This document shows, piece after piece, positions 1 to 8,235 of a stretch of 35,927 bases of DNA (its first letter is position 1; each line of letters begins with the position of its first letter). Source of the stretch: a virus; IMG/VR virus record IMGVR_UViG_3300047678_000799, positions 1 through 35,927 of that record, one strand, 5' to 3'. The position numbers and the translations under genes were made by a program. A model generated the notes under the pieces. That model did no database searches. It saw nothing but the letters and a program-made list of their open reading frames with translations, and had not been told where the DNA came from.

Positions 1-384
1 CTACAGAGCGACAACCGTGTCGGTCAGAATCCGGGCATACAATGAGCCGTAGTCGCCACGGACATGTTTGATGTCCGCAGCAAACTGCCGACCCTTGAGC
101 GAGTCGAGCGTGGCGGGATCGAACTCGGTGTCGTCCTCGGTCAGCAGGCCGAGACGAACGAGCATTTCGAGGCCGAATAGCTGTGACGTTTCTGTCTGCC
201 CGGCGTGCGGGACGTAAAAGAAGACGTTCACTCGCTTGCGAGCATCGTCGCCATCAACAACCTCAAAAGTCACTTTTACTTGAGCGCCGGAGACCGCGGT
301 CTCCTTTACGATCAAGTTATGCACCCGCTCCGCAGGCAATCTGTTCATGGCCTTCTTGACGAGGCCTTTTGCAAACGTAGTCAT
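1..384 (-). CDS. DUF669-like phage protein (putative)
   Basis: The 127-residue protein has an all-beta-looking pattern: an N-terminal basic stretch, a VTFEVVDG strand followed by RVNVFFYV, a leucine-rich turn (LEMLVRLG), and a C-terminal KGRQFAADIKH strand ending in a YARIL motif. This order resembles the DUF669 family, which is found beside recombination and ssDNA-handling genes in phages. The resemblance is by eye only. The ATG at 384 is preceded by a strong AGGAAAGGTGG ribosome site, which fixes the start. It is the last gene of the leftward group visible here, and the stop codon touches the window edge. If the family call is right, replication or recombination genes probably continue to the left. 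Confidence 0.6.
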   Translation of the reverse strand: MTTFAKGLVKKAMNRLPAERVHNLIVKETAVSGAQVKVTFEVVDGDDARKRVNVFFYVPHAGQTETSQLFGLEMLVRLGLLTEDDTEFDPATLDSLKGRQFAADIKHVRGDYGSLYARILTDTVVAL

Positions 385-468
385 CTAAACCACCTTTCCT
401 AAAAAGAAAAATTAAAACCTTCGAAAGCAAAATGTGGCGCGGGCACGTTGCCCGCGCCACGAAACCGA

Positions 469-906
469 CTAGGCCGTAACGATGCTCGGCAGCTTCAACT
501 TGGCCGCCGCGGCAAAGTCAGCCACGGTTGCAAAACCGTGCCGACCAAGCAGTGCATCGAGACGGCCTTGCTTGCGGGCTGCGACCGCGACCAACAACAA
601 GTTCTCGGCGCAGGCCGCGAACTGATGGCCGTGCCGATGAAGGCCAAGGCCGATGCCATGACCGCCGACACCGTTACCAAGCGCGGTGCCGACCGCGTTG
701 GTGCTTTTGTAAGCACCGGCCAGCGCAGGCACACCAGCTACAACGTCCCGCGGCGACGGCGACCGTCCCGCGAGAAACTCACCAACTAAAAAGTCTTCGG
801 CATGGGCGATGATGTCGGCGGTTGAAAAACCGGGACCTTCACCGCTCCCACTCCGGACTTTGCTGCCTCGCGGAACGTCCGCGAGAACATCAAACTCTTC
901 GTCCAT
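469..906 (-). CDS. hypothetical protein, 145 aa
   Basis: No family is recognised. The protein begins MDEEFDVLADVPRG and has a Gly/His-rich middle (GGHGIGLGLHRHGHQ), an alanine-rich helix and an amphipathic C-terminus. The start at 906 is chosen over an upstream in-frame extension because CAGGAGGTGG lies immediately before it and the extension reads as non-coding. A small AGGAAA-CCA-TTTCCT hairpin (931-945) lies in its leader. It is followed downstream by the DUF669-like gene and belongs to the same leftward group. Confidence 0.6.
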   Translation of the reverse strand: MDEEFDVLADVPRGSKVRSGSGEGPGFSTADIIAHAEDFLVGEFLAGRSPSPRDVVAGVPALAGAYKSTNAVGTALGNGVGGHGIGLGLHRHGHQFAACAENLLLVAVAARKQGRLDALLGRHGFATVADFAAAAKLKLPSIVTA

Positions 907-1191
907 CTTTCCACCTCCTGAATAAAGGGAAGGAAACCATTTCCTCCGTATGAGGTGAGTGAATACGTCGGTACCCCCTCGCGGCGCGCTTGGCGTGAGC
1001 GTCACCCCTAGGGCCAGAGAGGGTGGAAATCGCCGCAAGTCCCGATTGGGCAGCGAGATAAAAAATCTGGCATTTCTCACGGGGAGGGGTCGAGACGACG
1101 AGGGTCCCCGGGGGTACCCCAGATACGACAAGGGCCGCGGGGAGGAGGCCACCCCGCGGCCCGTCGCCGTGCAGATCACCATCAACATCAT
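907..1191. other. intergenic stretch with G/C-rich hairpins
   Basis: About 285 bases without a convincing gene. It holds the leader of the 145-aa gene and, at its left end of transcription, a perfect 11-bp inverted repeat, GGGCCGCGGGG (1132-1142) and CCCCGCGGCCC (1152-1162). The loop is 9 bases and the downstream T-tract on the minus strand is poor. It sits just after the truncated DUF5131 remnant, so it may be a weak terminator or an mRNA-stabilising hairpin. Confidence 0.45.
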
Positions 1192-1644
1192 TTACGCCAA
1201 CACTGCAGACTCCAACGCCAAGCGCTCCTGCCGCGACGGCACCGACCGAAAAGGCTGCACAGGCATTTCGTCGAACGTGCGACCCCTCAACAGACGACCT
1301 GCCCGCTTCTTATGAAACCCACCCCACTGCTTAAAAAAGAACGGTACCCCCGCACGACGGCAATCAGACTGCACCGCGAGAACCCAATCCTCCTCCAGAG
1401 GACGCGACCCTGGACCTGACTCACCACCAACGATGACCCAATCAATCCCCTTTAGATCAAGGGGAGCAACATCCTCGATCAACGGCTCGACCGACAAGAA
1501 CCGCATCGCCACTTCCGTCTCTTGCAGATGCTTCACCCGCGGCAGGCCGTATTTCCGATCTTCAACAGACACACCCCACCAGATATGCGACTCCCGCGCC
1601 GCGAACGACAACTTGCCGCTGAAGCCGATATTGAAGACACGTTC
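1192..1644 (-). pseudogene. truncated DUF5131 (phage Gp37/Gp68 family) remnant
   Basis: The readable frame matches the C-terminal half of the Gp37/Gp68 (DUF5131) family: WWGVSVEDRK, then MRFLSVEPL, then WVIVGGESGPGSRPL, then FFFKQWGG and GRTFDEMP. These blocks occur in this order in complete family members of roughly 240 residues. The N-terminal Cys-containing half (usually IEWTxxTWNP and CxxCYA) is missing. An in-frame TGA lies at 1645-1647 and no ATG is available; the only possible start is TTG at 1611. Family members are linked to radical-SAM-like Cys motifs, so a protein lacking them is probably inactive. This is most simply a decayed gene. Confidence 0.7.
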
Positions 1645-1866
1645 TCAAATACGCACGCACAATGCGGCGTTCATCGAATCGATAGAGACGGCAGAATGCC
1701 GAACAACCCCGGCTGTCTCTGAGACAGAGAGGGAGGGGGGACCACTCCCTCGCAGAAGCTCGCACCCTAAAAACAGGCTCCGCGCGCTGTGCGCCCTATG
1801 ATTCCAGGCACACAGTAAAAACCTAGGAAATAGACAGGCTCACTAGACACTTGGCCTTGATACGAC

Positions 1867-1899
1867 GACGGCCTCAAGGAGCTATCTCCCGAGGCCGTC
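1867..1899. terminator. hairpin after the RHH-like gene
   Basis: GACGGCCTC (1867-1875) pairs perfectly with GAGGCCGTC (1891-1899). An inner GGAG/CTCC stem with a CTAT loop extends the hairpin. It lies 17 bases beyond the stop codon of the leftward RHH-like gene. The T-tract is short (TTT on the plus strand), so it could be a terminator or a 3' protective hairpin. Confidence 0.5.
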
Positions 1900-1915
1900 T
1901 TTGCGTTCTCAGGTT

Positions 1916-2305
1916 TTAGCGGGCCTTCCGAGGCGTCTTCCGTTTCGAGGCCGACGAAGGGCTCGTGGAAGCGTGCCGTCGCAGGCATAGTTCAAGCAAC
2001 CGACTTGCGGGGATGCCCGTCACCTTGGACGCAACCTTGAGAGCGTCGAGGCTCTGATCTGACATCGGCAACCTCGCAGGACCACGGGCATCCTTGGGAG
2101 TCTCCCCTAGTACGGCGAACAACTCCTGTCGGATGATCGGCAACTGATCGTCAACAGCAGCCTGCAACCAAGCAGCCTGGGTCACGCCTTGCTTAGTACG
2201 AGCACGAGCAGCAGCAAGGCGGTCAGACTTCGGGAGCCTGTAAACGCGGAAGGTCTCGCTCGACTTCGGGGCCTTGTTTGTCTTCTTGGTGGTGGTCTTC
2301 ATCAT
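1916..2305 (-). CDS. possible tandem ribbon-helix-helix DNA-binding protein
   Basis: The 129-residue protein has a Lys/Thr-rich N-terminus and then two segments that each look like a ribbon-helix-helix unit. The first is FRVYRLPKSDRLAAARARTK with VTQAAWLQAAVDDQL. The second is ARLPMSDQSLDALKVASKVT with IPASRLLELCLRRH. Each has a short strand, a helix, a turn and a second helix. The C-terminal tail is basic. ATG at 2305 or 2302 (MMK) is preferred because AAGGA lies 7 bases upstream. RHH proteins usually repress phage or plasmid genes. No operator is proven, and the fold call is by pattern only. Confidence 0.55.
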   Translation of the reverse strand: MMKTTTKKTNKAPKSSETFRVYRLPKSDRLAAARARTKQGVTQAAWLQAAVDDQLPIIRQELFAVLGETPKDARGPARLPMSDQSLDALKVASKVTGIPASRLLELCLRRHASTSPSSASKRKTPRKAR

Positions 2306-2343
2306 CTTGTCCTTGTGAGTGGTGGTTGAAAGGGAAAAGCTGC

Positions 2344-2694
2344 TCAAGACTGATCGCGAATCGCAGCAGCAACTGACTCGTCCATCTTCAAGACCGGCTG
2401 ACCATCGGGACGTACGCCGACAACCATCAAGAACCCGAAGCCGATGCTGAAAAGCGTCTCGTCCAGGATCGCGTGGCCTTCCGTGGATTTCTCAATCGCT
2501 TCGGCCTGGGCAGGTAACAGTTCGTACCAAGCTCGGGAGTGATCCTCACGCCACGCAGCGACGATCATGGTTCGGACTTCCGGATCAACCAGATCGAGGT
2601 ACGGCCCGTGCTTCTCAGTGAGGTAGTTCAATAGCTCATCCTCCGAGTTGAAGGTGCGAGCCTTGACGTAAGGACTTTCGTAATTGTGAAACAT
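2344..2694 (-). CDS. hypothetical protein, 116 aa
   Basis: No family is recognised. It is an acidic, mixed alpha/beta protein with aromatic-rich stretches (AWREDHSRAWYELLP) and a hydrophobic beta segment, FSIGFGFLMVVGV, followed by RPDGQPVL. The start at 2694 has only a weak purine stretch (GAAAGA) upstream. A perfect 8-bp inverted repeat (GATCGAAT/ATTCGATC) lies between it and the preceding gene. It sits in a run of short leftward genes after the tail module. Confidence 0.55.
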   Translation of the reverse strand: MFHNYESPYVKARTFNSEDELLNYLTEKHGPYLDLVDPEVRTMIVAAWREDHSRAWYELLPAQAEAIEKSTEGHAILDETLFSIGFGFLMVVGVRPDGQPVLKMDESVAAAIRDQS

Positions 2695-2713
2695 ATGGGT
2701 CTTTCGTGTTAGT

Positions 2714-2739
2714 GATCGAATCCAGGGGACTATTCGATC
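2714..2739. promoter_or_regulatory. leader inverted repeat GATCGAAT/ATTCGATC
   Basis: A perfect 8-bp inverted repeat, GATCGAAT (2714-2721) and ATTCGATC (2732-2739), separated by 10 bases. It overlaps the stop codon of the upstream gene and precedes the ATG at 2694. It could be an operator, an mRNA hairpin or a weak attenuator. Confidence 0.4.
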
Positions 2740-2957
2740 GTGATGATGCTTACGTGATCGCGATCGTTAGTGCAGACGATCAAAAAGATTGGGCCAGCAA
2801 AGAATGAAGTCTCGACTTCCCAGGCATCGGGCTCGTCGCCGACCGCAAGGCACAAAGCCTTGTTGATTTCGTGGGCGTCGCGGCAGTCAGCCGGTAGCGG
2901 CAATTCCCACGAGCCCCAGTCGTTGTTCAAGTCATCGAAGGTTTCGATGGTCAACAT
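2730..2957 (-). CDS. hypothetical protein, 75 aa
   Basis: A small acidic protein beginning MLTIETFDDLNNDWGSWELP. It contains ADCRDAHEINKALCLAVGDE and a hydrophobic strand, FFAGPIFLIVCTND. No family is recognised. The ATG at 2957 has CGGAG about 7 bases upstream, which decides against an 11-codon longer reading. It starts only a few bases beyond the stop of the DUF6876-like gene, so the two are probably co-translated. Confidence 0.6.
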   Translation of the reverse strand: MLTIETFDDLNNDWGSWELPLPADCRDAHEINKALCLAVGDEPDAWEVETSFFAGPIFLIVCTNDRDHVSIITIE

Positions 2958-2959
2958 AC

Positions 2960-3313
2960 TTAGTGCTCCGAGGGAAGAAGAACGATCCAACCCTCGACGT
3001 AGACCTTCAGGCTAGGCAGCGGAAAATCGGTGTACTCGATCTTCTGCTCGATCACCGGCTTCATGCCCGAATCCTCTCGACACATGAGCACTGCCGAGTT
3101 CTCGGTGACGGTCAGTTCCCAAAGCTGAAAGTCGAGCAGTCGTGGATTGCTGCGGATGACTTTGGAAGTCTGGTAGCTGGCGATGGCGTCGATGAGCCAG
3201 TACGCCCCAGCTTGTTCTGCGAGGTACTGCATGCCCTCGGTGTAGTGCATGCCGGTGAAGTGCTTGTAGATGACTTCACCACCGGTGAACTGTTGCAGGT
3301 CTTGCTCGAGCAT
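2960..3313 (-). CDS. DUF6876 family protein
   Basis: The 117 residues follow the DUF6876 pattern: FTGGEVIYKH, then YTEGMQYLAEQAGAYWLIDA, IASYQ, FQLWELTVTENSAVLMCRED, IEYTDFPLPSLKVYVEG and a terminal VLLPSEH. The order and length match the family as I know it; its function is unknown. It is frequent in mobile elements and phages of many bacteria. The ATG at 3313 is chosen over a TTG at 3325 because GGAG lies 7 bases upstream. It is the first gene of the small-gene run after the last tail gene. Confidence 0.75.
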   Translation of the reverse strand: MLEQDLQQFTGGEVIYKHFTGMHYTEGMQYLAEQAGAYWLIDAIASYQTSKVIRSNPRLLDFQLWELTVTENSAVLMCREDSGMKPVIEQKIEYTDFPLPSLKVYVEGWIVLLPSEH

Positions 3314-3410
3314 CGTGATCTCCAATCGAGGTGACGAAAAAACCCCGATTAAAAATCAGCGATATGGTCCCCAACAATTTGTGCAGGCGTCCATTGCCTG
3401 CCCGGGTGGA

Positions 3411-4535
3411 TCAGCGCTTCCGAGGCGGAGGATTCACAGGAACCATCCGAGGTTGCTGACCGCAACACGGCTGCCCAGGCAACGACCGAGGACGAGGAAC
3501 GTCCAAAGCAAGAGCGCGCATCAACTCGCAAGCCTCAAGCGCCGTGCCGCCACTAAACGAACACGTCGCCGTGCCCCCGTACCCATAACCCACGTTTCGA
3601 CCGCCCCAGAAATGCAAACCGTAGATGCCCGGCGAGAGCATGATCGAAGTCGTGCCAGAAAAGCCGCCAGTACCATCCGACCAAATTAACGCCCCGCCCT
3701 CCAAGATCAGCGAAGCAACCTGATTAACGCAGACCGGGAAGACATTCGCGCCAGCGCTCACAATCTCCCACTCCCCATGACCATCGCTCGTAGCCGTCAC
3801 CGTGATCTCAACGGTCGTGCAGGTTTCCACCCGGAACCAAATGAAGCCATCAGCCACGGGGAATCCACCCGAGTCCGTGAGTTCTTCGGGAGGAATGACG
3901 AGCGTCGCCGATTCGAGAGAACCACTTGGGTACGTGCAACGATCACAAGGCTCATCGAAGTTCGGCTGCCAACCGTAATTGCTCGTGTCCCCACCGACTG
4001 CCGGCCACGAAACCTGACCGAACGCATCGCCACCGCACGGCGAATAAGGATCGCAAGCACAACTCGGTAACGTACAGTCAGCGGTCACGCGGAAGAACGA
4101 ATAGGTAACGACCGTCCCCTCAGGAGCACGGAACGCAGCATAAGTCCCTGGGGGTGGCTCATCCCCGGAAGCAACACAGCCAACGCTCGTGCGATAACTC
4201 GGCCCAAGCTCCTCATCCACGACACGCCCCAAGACCATCGAGCCGCCGCCTTCATTAGTCCACGGCCCGGGACCAACAGAGAGCGACCAGTTACCACACT
4301 GCGAAAGCTCGGTAATCGAACCCCGCACCAAGACCGAAAGCTCCACACCACCAGTCCCATCGCTACCGCAGAAGATCACGCCAACCACCGTCTCGCCATC
4401 CTCGGCATCATGCGTCAACGATAGACCGACTTCGCGGGAGCCATCGGCCACCGGGATAACGAACTGCCCAGACTCGCCGACCGTGACGGTCCCACTAGCG
4501 ATCTCGCAGGAGCAGCAGCAAAAAGGTGCGACCAT
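3411..4535 (-). CDS. cysteine-rich phage structural or host-interaction protein
   Basis: A 374-residue, Gly/Ser/Thr- and Cys-rich protein. It has a CCCSC cluster near residue 6-10, paired CxC motifs in the middle (CDPYSPCGGD, CDRCTYPSG) and a CCG near the C-terminus. Beta-strand patterns dominate (TVVTYSFFRVTAD, TVEITVTAT), followed by a proline/arginine-rich tail. No family is recognised. It is the last gene of the tail/fibre block, which suggests a distal virion protein such as a fibre tip or receptor-binding component. The start at 4535 overlaps the preceding stop region and AGGG lies 7 bases upstream. Confidence 0.6.
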   Translation of the reverse strand: MVAPFCCCSCEIASGTVTVGESGQFVIPVADGSREVGLSLTHDAEDGETVVGVIFCGSDGTGGVELSVLVRGSITELSQCGNWSLSVGPGPWTNEGGGSMVLGRVVDEELGPSYRTSVGCVASGDEPPPGTYAAFRAPEGTVVTYSFFRVTADCTLPSCACDPYSPCGGDAFGQVSWPAVGGDTSNYGWQPNFDEPCDRCTYPSGSLESATLVIPPEELTDSGGFPVADGFIWFRVETCTTVEITVTATSDGHGEWEIVSAGANVFPVCVNQVASLILEGGALIWSDGTGGFSGTTSIMLSPGIYGLHFWGGRNVGYGYGGTATCSFSGGTALEACELMRALALDVPRPRSLPGQPCCGQQPRMVPVNPPPRKR

Positions 4536-4538
4536 GAA

Positions 4539-5222
4539 TCAGCCCTGCGTTGAAGGACAAGGACCGAGAACCTTCCAGCGACCGTTGACGAAGATCAGGT
4601 AGACTTCGGCACCGACGCCGTAGCCTTGGGATTCCGTAACGATCCAATCGCAGAAGCAATCAATCTCGTCCTCCCCTTCGCTGAGAGACGCCGTGTCATC
4701 GAAGGGGGAACCATAACCCCACAACTTGAACTTGCCTTTACCGCTCGCGGGATCTGAACTCGATCGCTTCACGCGCTGTGTGAGCTTGCCAGTGATGATC
4801 TGAGGCTCATGCTGCCGAACGAGCACCAGCTTCGCGGGCTCTGATTCCTCGTCCTCGGACGCTTCAGGTTTCCCAAGGACAATGAATCCCGGGTAGCCAG
4901 GTTTTAGTCCCCACTCATTCTTGACCGCTCCGCACTCGAGCCGTGGTTTGATGTCGTCAACCGAGCCCACCCACAACGCGAAGTCATGTAGGCCCATCGT
5001 GCAGTTGCCGTAGCCCTTCGCCTTCACCGCCTGCGGACCGTTGATGTAGAAGAATCTCGAAATGGACGAATCCGGTTTCTCTAACTGCAGCACCGCCTGA
5101 CCACCGGCATACTTCACCACCTCGTCCCCGGACTTTTTAAGCTGCATCACAGCAAAGCCCGGGATGGTCTCCTCCGTTGAGTTCTGGAAGGGGATGTTGT
5201 TGGGGGCTGCTTCGACGATCAC
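4539..5222 (-). CDS. tail-region structural protein (unknown)
   Basis: A 227-residue protein with beta-rich segments: GFAVMQLKK, RFFYINGPQAVKAKGYGNC, and a C-terminal EVYLIFVNGRWKVLGPCP. Such a pattern suits an oligomeric virion protein, but no family is recognised. It starts with GTG at 5222, overlapping the TGA of the upstream hub-like gene (GTGA), which implies coupled translation. It is followed closely by the Cys-rich protein. Confidence 0.6.
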   Translation of the reverse strand: MIVEAAPNNIPFQNSTEETIPGFAVMQLKKSGDEVVKYAGGQAVLQLEKPDSSISRFFYINGPQAVKAKGYGNCTMGLHDFALWVGSVDDIKPRLECGAVKNEWGLKPGYPGFIVLGKPEASEDEESEPAKLVLVRQHEPQIITGKLTQRVKRSSSDPASGKGKFKLWGYGSPFDDTASLSEGEDEIDCFCDWIVTESQGYGVGAEVYLIFVNGRWKVLGPCPSTQG

Positions 5223-7000
5223 CTGTCACCCCCAAGCAGCTTCGAAGCACGCCAATCATTCCGCATCGCCGACACGTCCTCGAACAGCCGAGATTCCTTG
5301 TAACTCCACGTCTTCCGGCCATGGCCCGATTCGTTGTTCCGAGAAGCCTGCGTCGTGGTCGCCCCCAGGTCGATCTTGAAAGTCACCTGCATGATTGCGC
5401 CGTCAGGATCGACCTTCTGAAGCCCCGCATAGCTGATCGCCTGCGGATTTGTGAGTTGATACTCGCGAACCAGCCCCGCGATGTAGTAGTCAGCCTGGGT
5501 TTGGGCTTCGGACTCGTTGTCCTCCAAGGACTCGAATTCGTAGTCTTCGCTCTCGGTGTACTTCGCGGTCTTCTTCAGTTCGATGTCGTCACGCTTCACC
5601 GACCGGGGCTTGGTGTTTAATGGTTCGGGGTTGTCGATCCCGTGCTCCTCGCGAACCGGGGCACGTGTTTCCTTGTCGAGCAGAGAGAACGCTGTCCGCA
5701 GAATGAGCCTTGCAGGGGCCAAGGTCTGGGTAAGTGTTCCCCCCTCGGTCTTCGACTTACGCTCGAACACATATTCATTGAAGGACACGATGCCGCGCTT
5801 CAGGTCGAGAGAGTGGCCTTCGGCATAGATCATCTTCTCGCTCTCGTTGGTGTTGTCGTCGTCCTTGTCGTGAACTAGTGGGAGCAGCTTGTCGGTCGAG
5901 TTCTTGAAGTTTGAGGTGCGTGCATCCAGCGTGCTCCAAATCCCAAAGACTTCGTTCTCCCGTCGCTTGTCGTTCCCCTCTTCGTCCGTTGTCGTATCTA
6001 GCTGCTCATCCTCAAGTACCAACTGCTCGATGCTCGTAACCTCAATCTCGTCGATCGTGCAGTCGGTGATCTCCTCTTCCCCGTTATCGCCCTTGATCTT
6101 CCAAATCTGGTACATGCGAAAGACCGTGCTCCTCGCAAGCTGCCGAGCACGCTTCTTGGGAGGACCATCCGATTCATCGGTGGTCTCCCCCTCATCCTTG
6201 ATGTTGTTGAACTGCGGAAGATCGATCGTGCCCCAGCCGCCATCGTCGGCGTCCGGGTCGGGAGCATAGCTCAGTTCCTCGATCGGCTTGATGCTTCCGT
6301 CGCGATCCTTGCCGACAGCACGCAGCAAGAAGTCGTACTGATACATCGTCGGCGCGTAACGCACCTGCAAACGATCCGGCAACTCGGGAGGGTTAATCGT
6401 GATGCTATTGTCGAGAACAACCGGAAGGTCGGGCAGCATTTCGCCTTCGCCGACCGGGAGAATGGCAACCGAGTTGTCGAGCTTGAGCACGACGTGGCAG
6501 CCGAACAGGTCGCACAACTCGGCCAAGGATTGCGCAGGGACAGCGACGTCCCAGTTCACCTCAGGGCGTGCATCGTCGGGCACCTTGGACACGTCGAAGT
6601 TCTCCTCGCCCATCGCCTCAAGGCAGAGCTTGCAGAGTTCTTGCGGCGACTTCTCGGTGCCCTCCTTGATCTTGGTCGTGTTGTTCTTCGTCTCGCGGAG
6701 GTTGTAGTGACCGCTGATCTCTCCCCAGGCCCATTTCCAACGTCTGTCGAAAATCTCGATCTGCCAGATGCGACCACCGCTGCCACGCTGCAAGCTCCCC
6801 TGATCCACCTTGCAATCAGGCCACTCGATCTCGGCGTCGGCGTACTCGAACCGCATCGTGCCGTAAGGCTGGATGTCGTCCTCTTGCGGGAGCATTTCGA
6901 CGATGAACTTGCCCGGCGTGATGCCGTGCGAGAGGGTGTAGCTGCAACTTCGCGGCTGGTTGATGCCCGGGAAGAAGAACATGCCTTGAGGATCAGCCAT
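5219..7000 (-). CDS. putative tail hub / central baseplate protein
   Basis: The 593-residue protein lies two genes beyond the tape measure and distal tail genes, where siphophages encode the tail hub. The N-terminal third has FFPGINQP, then RFEYADAEIEWPDCKVD and a WQIEIFDRRWKW block. A middle segment has SLAELCDLFGCHVVLKLDN followed by VAILPVGEGEMLP, a layout often seen in hub-like proteins that handle domain pairing. The C-terminal part is charged and helical, ending in a FKIDLGATTTQ region. The ATG at 7000 follows AGGTGGCCTA and overlaps the upstream TAA by one base. The role is inferred from position and by-eye pattern. Confidence 0.55.
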   Translation of the reverse strand: MADPQGMFFFPGINQPRSCSYTLSHGITPGKFIVEMLPQEDDIQPYGTMRFEYADAEIEWPDCKVDQGSLQRGSGGRIWQIEIFDRRWKWAWGEISGHYNLRETKNNTTKIKEGTEKSPQELCKLCLEAMGEENFDVSKVPDDARPEVNWDVAVPAQSLAELCDLFGCHVVLKLDNSVAILPVGEGEMLPDLPVVLDNSITINPPELPDRLQVRYAPTMYQYDFLLRAVGKDRDGSIKPIEELSYAPDPDADDGGWGTIDLPQFNNIKDEGETTDESDGPPKKRARQLARSTVFRMYQIWKIKGDNGEEEITDCTIDEIEVTSIEQLVLEDEQLDTTTDEEGNDKRRENEVFGIWSTLDARTSNFKNSTDKLLPLVHDKDDDNTNESEKMIYAEGHSLDLKRGIVSFNEYVFERKSKTEGGTLTQTLAPARLILRTAFSLLDKETRAPVREEHGIDNPEPLNTKPRSVKRDDIELKKTAKYTESEDYEFESLEDNESEAQTQADYYIAGLVREYQLTNPQAISYAGLQKVDPDGAIMQVTFKIDLGATTTQASRNNESGHGRKTWSYKESRLFEDVSAMRNDWRASKLLGGDR

Positions 7001-8226
7001 TAGGCCACCTCATACTCATGGTCAAAGCCCACGTTGACCTTCACGTCGGAAAGCGTGCAGCCCACCGTCTTGAAATCGGGCGTGGCGACTCCGAACGGAT
7101 CATTGAGCGCCGCCCCCGGCGAAAGCTGAACCGGGGAGCTCACGGTCTTGGGCCGCATGTCCTGCGAGAAGTCGAGCTTGGCACTTGCACCGATAAAGAT
7201 CGAAGTCGCACCTAAGGCGCCGGTTGAATTCCAGTAGCATGTGCCGCCGAAATTATTGAGCGTGGGCACTGCGGCAGCACCGCTGACCGTGAGTGAGCCA
7301 TCGGTCTTGGTGATGGATGTCACGTCGCTGCTGATCTCAGCCGTGCCGCCGCTCTGCCCAAAGCCGAGTAGCGTGATGCCTGAGCCTACGCGCAGATTCA
7401 CGTCGCCAGCGATGTTGGTGGTGTAGCCCACGTGGATCGCAACTTGGCCTGTGTCGCCTGGATAAATCCCAACACCCACTTGCCCCTTGCGAACTTCGAG
7501 CGTGTTGGAGGCATGATTCCCCTTCCACTGGAAGGCGGGGAGCGTACGATCGCTGTTCGCACCCGTGGCCTGTACCATGATCGCGGCTGAGTTCGTGCCG
7601 GTGTCGAGACGCAAGCGCGGGGAACCAGTCCCCAGGCCATAACCGATCAGCACCGACGCCGCCGAGATCCGCAGAACCTTGTCCCGGTACTCGCTATAGC
7701 TGCCAGTGAAGTTGGGCAGGCCGATGCTGCCGGTGAAGCTGGCGGCGATGTTGAGCGAAGCCAGAGTGACGGTGTGCTGGTCAAGGCCGTAGAGGATGTC
7801 CACGGCGCTGTTCTCGATGTAAACGTCATCAGCGTTCACAGGAACTACACCCGTGTCCCAGTTTTCGGGTACATCCCAATAGTTGGGGCCAGTGGCCTCG
7901 GTGGTGACCGAGAGTGTGGCATCGGCAGCAGTCGAGGCGATGGCGACACTGACTTCGAAGGGCTTGCCCGCTGTCGCGCCAGTAATAAGGACAGATTCGC
8001 CGCTCGCCTTCGCGGTGGCTTCCCGGAACTCGGCAATGCTGCTGGCGTTCCAGGCCGTGGCAATCGCTGAAGCAATCGTCGTTAGAACTGTGGAAGCTGC
8101 GACAACGACCAAGGTCTTGCCGTTGATCGTGAACTCGATGGAGTCCCCCTCGGTCCAGTCGCCGATAAGTTCGAGCGTGTAGACCTTTGCGATCGCTTGT
8201 GCGTTTCCCAACCATCTGACTGCCAT
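7000..8226 (-). CDS. beta-helix-like tail or tailspike protein
   Basis: A 408-residue protein. Residues about 14-115 look like a beta-sandwich module (GDSIEFTINGKTLVVVA, GESVLITGATAGKPFEVSV). After this comes a WDTGVVPVNADDVYIEN motif and a long region of short repeating strands (SLNIAASFTGSIGL, LRISAASVLIGYGLG, VQVAIHVGY-like) typical of parallel beta-helices in adhesins and tailspikes. The C-terminus ends in DVKVNVGFDHEYEV. AGAGGTGAT lies before the ATG at 8226. Its position next to the hub suggests a virion-associated protein. No catalytic motif was seen. Confidence 0.55.
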   Translation of the reverse strand: MAVRWLGNAQAIAKVYTLELIGDWTEGDSIEFTINGKTLVVVAASTVLTTIASAIATAWNASSIAEFREATAKASGESVLITGATAGKPFEVSVAIASTAADATLSVTTEATGPNYWDVPENWDTGVVPVNADDVYIENSAVDILYGLDQHTVTLASLNIAASFTGSIGLPNFTGSYSEYRDKVLRISAASVLIGYGLGTGSPRLRLDTGTNSAAIMVQATGANSDRTLPAFQWKGNHASNTLEVRKGQVGVGIYPGDTGQVAIHVGYTTNIAGDVNLRVGSGITLLGFGQSGGTAEISSDVTSITKTDGSLTVSGAAAVPTLNNFGGTCYWNSTGALGATSIFIGASAKLDFSQDMRPKTVSSPVQLSPGAALNDPFGVATPDFKTVGCTLSDVKVNVGFDHEYEVA

Positions 8227-8235
8227 GTATCACCT

